DNA from: Jhaorihella thermophila
GTDB lineage: Bacteria; Pseudomonadota; Alphaproteobacteria; Rhodobacterales; Rhodobacteraceae
Length of the DNA: 64,000 nt
Assembly: GCF_900108275.1 (NCBI RefSeq)
Contig: NZ_FNVD01000012.1
Span: forward strand, 1-64,000
Direction of reading: 5' to 3'
The position numbers were made by a program, and so were the translations under genes. Numbering within the stretch: position 1 is the first letter of the stretch; each line of letters opens with the position of its first letter. Of the stretch, positions 60,296 to 64,000 are shown piece by piece. The notes beneath the pieces are model-generated. The model had not been told where the DNA came from, searched no databases, and saw nothing but the letters and a program-made list of their open reading frames with translations.

Positions 60296-61378
60296 TCAAG
60301 CCACCCCTGCCTTGCCGATGCGGATGCGGTAGTTGGTGAGAAGATCGAAGGCCAGCAGGAAGAACAGCAGCATCCCCTGGAACACCTGGATCGCCGCCGC
60401 GGGCAGGCCCATCTGCGACTGCGCGATGTCGCCACCGATATAGGTCAGCGCCATCAACAGACCCGCCAGCAGGATGCCGAACGGGTGCAGCCGGCCCAGA
60501 AAGGCCACGATGATCGCAGTGAACCCGTAGCCCACGTTGAAGTCGATGCTGATCTGCCCCGAAGGACCCGAAACCTCGAACAGCCCCGCCAGCCCCGCCA
60601 GCGCCCCCGACAGCCCCATGCAGAACAGGATCAGCCGCGGCGGGCTGACACCGGCAAAGCGGGCCGCGCGCGGGGCCTCGCCGGCGAGCCGGATGTGAAA
60701 ACCGCGCATGTGCCGGTTCAACAGCACATAGGCAAAGATCACCGCGATCATCGCCGCCACCACGCCCCAGTGCATGCCCGAGCCCTCGATCAGGTCGGCA
60801 TTGTGGGCCGATGGATATTGCTGCAGGTTTCGGCTGCCCGGAAAACCGTATCCTTCGGGATTCTTCAGCAGGCCGAGGCTCATCGACGCCAGCAGTTGCT
60901 CGGCCACGTAGACCAGCATCAGTGACACCAGGATTTCGTTGGTGCCGAACCGCACCTTCAGAACCGCCGGGATCATGGCCCAGACCCAGCCGCCCAGCGC
61001 ACCCGCGATCACCATCAGCGGGAAGATGAACCACGCCTCCATCGGGTAGAAGGCCAGCCCCACACCGGCGCCGACGATCGCGCCCATGATGTATTGGCCT
61101 TCGGCGCCGATGTTCCAGATGCCCGCGCGGAAGCCGAGGCTCAGCCCGATCGCGATCAGCACCAGCGGCGCGCCCTTCACCAGAAGCTGCGGGCGGTAAT
61201 AGAACGAGTGCTCGCCAAAGAGCGGCTCCCAGAAGATCGTGCGGATGGCCTCGACCGGGTTCTTGCCCAGAACCGCGAACAGGATGCCGCCGAACACCAT
61301 CGTGGCCAGAACCGCGATGACCGGCGTCGCCACCGACCAGACCTGCGACGGCTGCGGCCGCTTCTCCAGCGCGATCAT
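60296..61378 (-). CDS. ABC transporter permease (BMP/nucleoside type), first
   Basis: 360 aa, about nine to ten transmembrane helices. Signature GFRAGIWNIGAEGQYIMGAIVG and coupling segment RLAGEAPRAARFAGV are typical of the larger permease in purine nucleoside ABC systems. It sits 36 nt after the ATPase gene. With the second permease and the ATPase it forms the importer. Confidence 0.9.
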   Translation of the reverse strand: MIALEKRPQPSQVWSVATPVIAVLATMVFGGILFAVLGKNPVEAIRTIFWEPLFGEHSFYYRPQLLVKGAPLVLIAIGLSLGFRAGIWNIGAEGQYIMGAIVGAGVGLAFYPMEAWFIFPLMVIAGALGGWVWAMIPAVLKVRFGTNEILVSLMLVYVAEQLLASMSLGLLKNPEGYGFPGSRNLQQYPSAHNADLIEGSGMHWGVVAAMIAVIFAYVLLNRHMRGFHIRLAGEAPRAARFAGVSPPRLILFCMGLSGALAGLAGLFEVSGPSGQISIDFNVGYGFTAIIVAFLGRLHPFGILLAGLLMALTYIGGDIAQSQMGLPAAAIQVFQGMLLFFLLAFDLLTNYRIRIGKAGVA

Positions 61379-61414
61379 GCGCCGCCTCCCTTCGTTTCCA
61401 TCGATGCCCGCGGT

Positions 61415-62932
61415 TCAGACATGCGCCACCTCCATGCCATGCGCGCCCCCCATCAGAAGGCCGATTTCCTCGACCGTCAGCCCCTCGACCGGGCGGGGCG
61501 CGCTCAGCCGCCCCTCGTTCAGGGCGGCGAAGGTGTCGGAAATCTCCATCAGTTCGTCCAGATCCTGGCTGATGCAGACCACCGCAGCACCACCGGCCGC
61601 GAGGTCGAGAATCGCCTGCCGGATCGCCGCCGCGGCCGAGGCGTCCACGCCCCAGGTCGGCTGGTTCACCACCAGCACTTCGGGATTTTGCAACACCTCG
61701 CGCCCGATCACAAATTTCTGCAGGTTGCCGCCCGACAGGGACCGCGCAGCGTTGTCGGGCCCCGGCGTGCGCACGTCGAACGCCTCGATGATCCGCTGCG
61801 CAAAGGCCCGCGCCGCGTCCCAGCGGATGAATCCGTTGCGTTCCAGGTTTTCCCGCACCGATCCGGTCAGGAGCGCGTTTTCGGTCAAGCTCATGTCGGG
61901 CGCTGCGGCATGGCCCAGCCGTTCCTCGGGCGCGGCCAGAAGCCCAAGACGACGCCGCTCGGTCGGACCCAGATGCCCCACCGCCACACCGTTCAGCCGG
62001 ATTGCGTCGGGTTCGGCCGGCAACTCGCCCGACAGCACGGCCAGCAGTTCGTCCTGCCCATTGCCGGCCACCCCGCCGATGCCCAGAACCTCGCCTTTGC
62101 GCACCGCCAGATGCACGTTGCGCAGCGGCGTGCCAAAGGCCGAGGGCGAGGCCACCGAAAGCCCGGTCACGTCCAGCGCGATCTCTCCGAACGCGCGCCG
62201 GCCCCGTTCCGGCGCCTGCAGCGCGCTGCCCACCATCATCTCGGCCATTTCGGCCGCGGTGGTCTCCGACGGCACGCATTCGCCGACATTCTTTCCCAGC
62301 CGCAGGATCGTCGCGTGGTCGCACAGCGCGCGGATCTCTTCCAGCTTGTGGCTGATATACAGGATCGAGGTGCCCTCGTCGCGCAGCTTGCGCAGGGTTT
62401 CGAACAGGATCCGAACCTCCTGCGGAGTCAGAACGCTGGTCGGTTCGTCCATGATGAGCAGCTTGGGATCCTGCAACAGGCAGCGGATGATCTCCACCCG
62501 CTGGCGTTCCCCGGCGCTCAGATCCCCCACGGTTCGAAAGGGATCGAGCGGCAGACCATAGGTCTCGCTCACCGCGCGGATGCGGCTGGCCAGATCGCGC
62601 ATGGGCGGCGGATCCTCCATGCCCAGCGCGATGTTTTCGGCCACATTCAGCGCGTCGAACAGCGAAAAGTGCTGGAACACCATGGCGATGCCGTCGGCAC
62701 GCGCGGCGCGCGGCTCGGGCGGGGCAAAGGGCCGGCCGCGCAGCCGCATCTGACCGCTGTCGGGTTTCACCAGCCCGTAGATCATCTTGACCAGGGTGGA
62801 TTTGCCAGCGCCGTTCTCGCCCAGAAGCGCGTGAACTTCGCCCTCCTGGATCTCCAGCGACACATGGTCGTTGGCAACCACGCCCGGATAGGCCTTGGTC
62901 AGCCCGTCGATGCTTAGCAGCGGAACCGTCAC
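61415..62932 (-). CDS. ABC transporter ATP-binding protein with two nucleotide-binding domains
   Basis: 505 aa. Domain 1 has intact GENGAGKST, LSAGERQRVEI and LLIMDEPTSVLT. Domain 2 is degenerate: its P-loop region reads GGVAGNGQDELL without GK[ST], the signature is LSGGNLQK, and the Walker B position reads VVNQPTWGVD with Asn-Gln in place of Asp-Glu. One active and one inactive site is normal for BMP/sugar-type fused ATPases. GTG start at 62932 overlaps the xdhC stop by 4 nt (GTGA). Confidence 0.92.
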   Translation of the reverse strand: MTVPLLSIDGLTKAYPGVVANDHVSLEIQEGEVHALLGENGAGKSTLVKMIYGLVKPDSGQMRLRGRPFAPPEPRAARADGIAMVFQHFSLFDALNVAENIALGMEDPPPMRDLASRIRAVSETYGLPLDPFRTVGDLSAGERQRVEIIRCLLQDPKLLIMDEPTSVLTPQEVRILFETLRKLRDEGTSILYISHKLEEIRALCDHATILRLGKNVGECVPSETTAAEMAEMMVGSALQAPERGRRAFGEIALDVTGLSVASPSAFGTPLRNVHLAVRKGEVLGIGGVAGNGQDELLAVLSGELPAEPDAIRLNGVAVGHLGPTERRRLGLLAAPEERLGHAAAPDMSLTENALLTGSVRENLERNGFIRWDAARAFAQRIIEAFDVRTPGPDNAARSLSGGNLQKFVIGREVLQNPEVLVVNQPTWGVDASAAAAIRQAILDLAAGGAAVVCISQDLDELMEISDTFAALNEGRLSAPRPVEGLTVEEIGLLMGGAHGMEVAHV

Positions 62933-63855
62933 GCGCGCATGTCCTTCTTCTCCGTCCCCTGTTCCCGACGCCGCAGCAGATCCGCCGCCACGCCCACCGC
63001 GATCGCCTGCGGGTGCTTGCCCAGCCCCGGCTCGCCGATCGGGCAGGTGATGCGGGCGATCCGTTCGGGCGGATGACCCAGCGCCGCCAGCCGCGTGCGG
63101 AATCGCGCCCACTTGGTAGCCGAGCCAATGAGCCCCGCAAAGGCGAAATCGTGCCTCAGCAGGCGGTCGCACAGCTCCAGATCCAGCGCATGACTGTAGG
63201 TCAACACCAGATGCTCGGCCGCGGGCGGCGCGTGCCGTACCAGTTCGGCGGGCTTCGCCGCAGGCAGAACGGTGACGCCTTCGGGCACAGCCTCGGGAAA
63301 CCGGTCGGGCGCGGTATCCACCCAGGTGATGGCCACATCCGGCAGCGGGGCCAGCACGCCCACCAGCGCGCGCCCCACATGGCCCGCCCCCCAGATCCAG
63401 ACCTGCCGGGCGGGCCGGTGCACCGGCTCGACCATCCAGCCCTCGACCAGCTGCGGCCGCACCGGCACGCCTTGGGCGCGCGCCTGCACCAACAGCCGCC
63501 GCACCGCCAACGGCATCTCGCCCACGGCGCCGACGGGGCGCGCGATCACGTCGCCCTCCAGCCCCTCGACACTGTCGTAAACTTCCGTCAGCAACACCAC
63601 GGCACCGCCGCAGCACTGGCCCAGATCCGGCCCCAGCGCATGGCGCGACAGCCCGACCCGGCCCGCACGCGCGGCCTGCGCCGCCTGCATCTCCAGCGCC
63701 CCGCCGCCGATCGTGCCCTCCTGACCGCTGTCCCAGACCAGCATCGCCGCGCCCACCTCGCGCGGGGACGACCCGCGCACCTCGGCCACGACGACGCGGG
63801 CCACGGCCCCATGCCGATCAATCGCCGCGCGCAGGGCATCCACGTCAAACCCCAT
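62929..63855 (-). CDS. xdhC: Xanthine dehydrogenase accessory protein XdhC
   Basis: 308 aa. The N-terminal XdhC/CoxI region has VVAEVRGSSPREVGAAMLVW and IGGGALEMQA, followed by a Rossmann segment VWIWGAGHVGRALVG and LIGSATKWARFRTRL. XdhC binds molybdenum cofactor and inserts its sulfurated form into XdhB. The ATG at 63855 overlaps the xdhB 3' end by 11 nt. A longer in-frame start has no family-like sequence. Its downstream coupling to the ABC ATPase ties xanthine oxidation to import. Confidence 0.94.
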   Translation of the reverse strand: MGFDVDALRAAIDRHGAVARVVVAEVRGSSPREVGAAMLVWDSGQEGTIGGGALEMQAAQAARAGRVGLSRHALGPDLGQCCGGAVVLLTEVYDSVEGLEGDVIARPVGAVGEMPLAVRRLLVQARAQGVPVRPQLVEGWMVEPVHRPARQVWIWGAGHVGRALVGVLAPLPDVAITWVDTAPDRFPEAVPEGVTVLPAAKPAELVRHAPPAAEHLVLTYSHALDLELCDRLLRHDFAFAGLIGSATKWARFRTRLAALGHPPERIARITCPIGEPGLGKHPQAIAVGVAADLLRRREQGTEKKDMRA

Positions 63856-64000
63856 TACGCACCCTCCGGATCGCGGCCCAGACCCGCTCGGGCGTGGCCG
63901 GCGCGTCCAGCGCCGGATAAACATCCCCAAAGGACGCCACCGCGTCGCTCAGCGCCAGCCAGGCTGAAATCCCCAGCATGAAGGGCGGCTCGCCCACCGC
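63845..64000 (-). CDS. xdhB: Xanthine dehydrogenase molybdopterin subunit XdhB, C-terminal end (partial)
   Basis: 51 codons plus stop lie inside the window; the gene continues past 64000. The frame begins AVGEPPFMLGISAWLALSDA, the conserved C-terminal motif of the large molybdenum subunit (GEPP includes the catalytic-site Glu region of the family). The stop at 63845-63847 lies inside the xdhC start region, 11 nt overlap. It oxidises hypoxanthine and xanthine with XdhA. Confidence 0.85.
   Translation of the reverse strand, partial: AVGEPPFMLGISAWLALSDAVASFGDVYPALDAPATPERVWAAIRRVRNGV

Noticed and set aside
61094-62917. Long plus-strand frame opposite the ABC ATPase
   Set aside because: Antisense shadow; the minus strand has Walker and signature motifs.
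60285-63140. Long minus-strand frame covering the transporter genes in another register
   Set aside because: It crosses gene boundaries of the ATPase and permease in a different frame and carries no motifs.
1-64000. CRISPR arrays, tRNA or rRNA genes
   Set aside because: No regularly spaced direct repeats and no T-arm or rRNA-like sequences were seen in the intergenic regions.

Overview
This is high-GC DNA from an alphaproteobacterium, almost certainly the order Rhodobacterales (Roseobacter/Paracoccus-like). The evidence is the gene repertoire and neighbourhoods: smc, rpiA-gor, hflK-hflC-degP, a short HisG with HisZ beside HisS, an IalB-family protein, DUF2842, DUF1285, DUF6524, a MoxR-DUF58-DUF4159 operon and a BMP-type transporter fused to xdhBC. 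No rRNA, tRNA, CRISPR array or prophage was seen.

Left end (1-7335): an accessory island. A type III-like restriction-modification pair (mod 677-3811, res 3816-6599) lies between two pieces of IS3-family insertion sequence. On the left are the 3' end of orfB and a terminal repeat (1-145). On the right are a broken orfA and a terminal repeat (about 6671-6927) in the opposite orientation. Base composition changes inside both mod and res, which suggests mosaic genes. About 530 bp (146-676) and 410 bp (6928-7335) beside the island hold no gene I can support.

Core block 1 (7336-26081), mostly housekeeping: smc, rpiA, gor, then hflK-hflC-DUF2065-degP, ending in a strong intrinsic terminator. A 53-codon small gene, a Crp/Fnr regulator, yciB, an EamA exporter, ftsY and a lysoplasmalogenase follow on the minus strand. 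Then come a small secreted protein (+), xseA (-), purD (+) and a RluA pseudouridine synthase (-).

Core block 2 (26197-39620), mixed metabolism: NTF2-like and SGNH proteins, motB with a CtrA-like site upstream, a DmdB-like acyl-CoA ligase, a threonine-dehydratase-like enzyme, a LOG protein, two small proteins, rlmN, an IalB-family protein, an asparaginase, a CaiB/BaiF CoA-transferase and a soluble hybrid histidine kinase.

Core block 3 (39945-64000): the moxR-DUF58-DUF4159-GATase-like operon, whose genes overlap by 4 nt (minus). A flagellar export operon follows (slt-flhA-fliR-flhB-coiled-coil ORF, plus). Then DUF2842-purA, DUF6524, hisS-hisZ-hisG (minus), and a purine-type operon read right to left: xdhB-xdhC-ATPase-permease-permease-BMP lipoprotein-family binding protein.

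The least explained signal is a dispersed intergenic element seen eight times. It has one or two GC-rich stems, whose bases co-vary between copies, followed by a conserved tail containing GAGTATTT and then CAAGATGAAG or CCAGAAAGAAG. Copies lie at gene 3' ends at about 10.8, 19.8, 22.3, 25.4, 27.4, 36.1, 39.9 and 58.2 kb. All calls rest on reading the sequence; no database search was possible.
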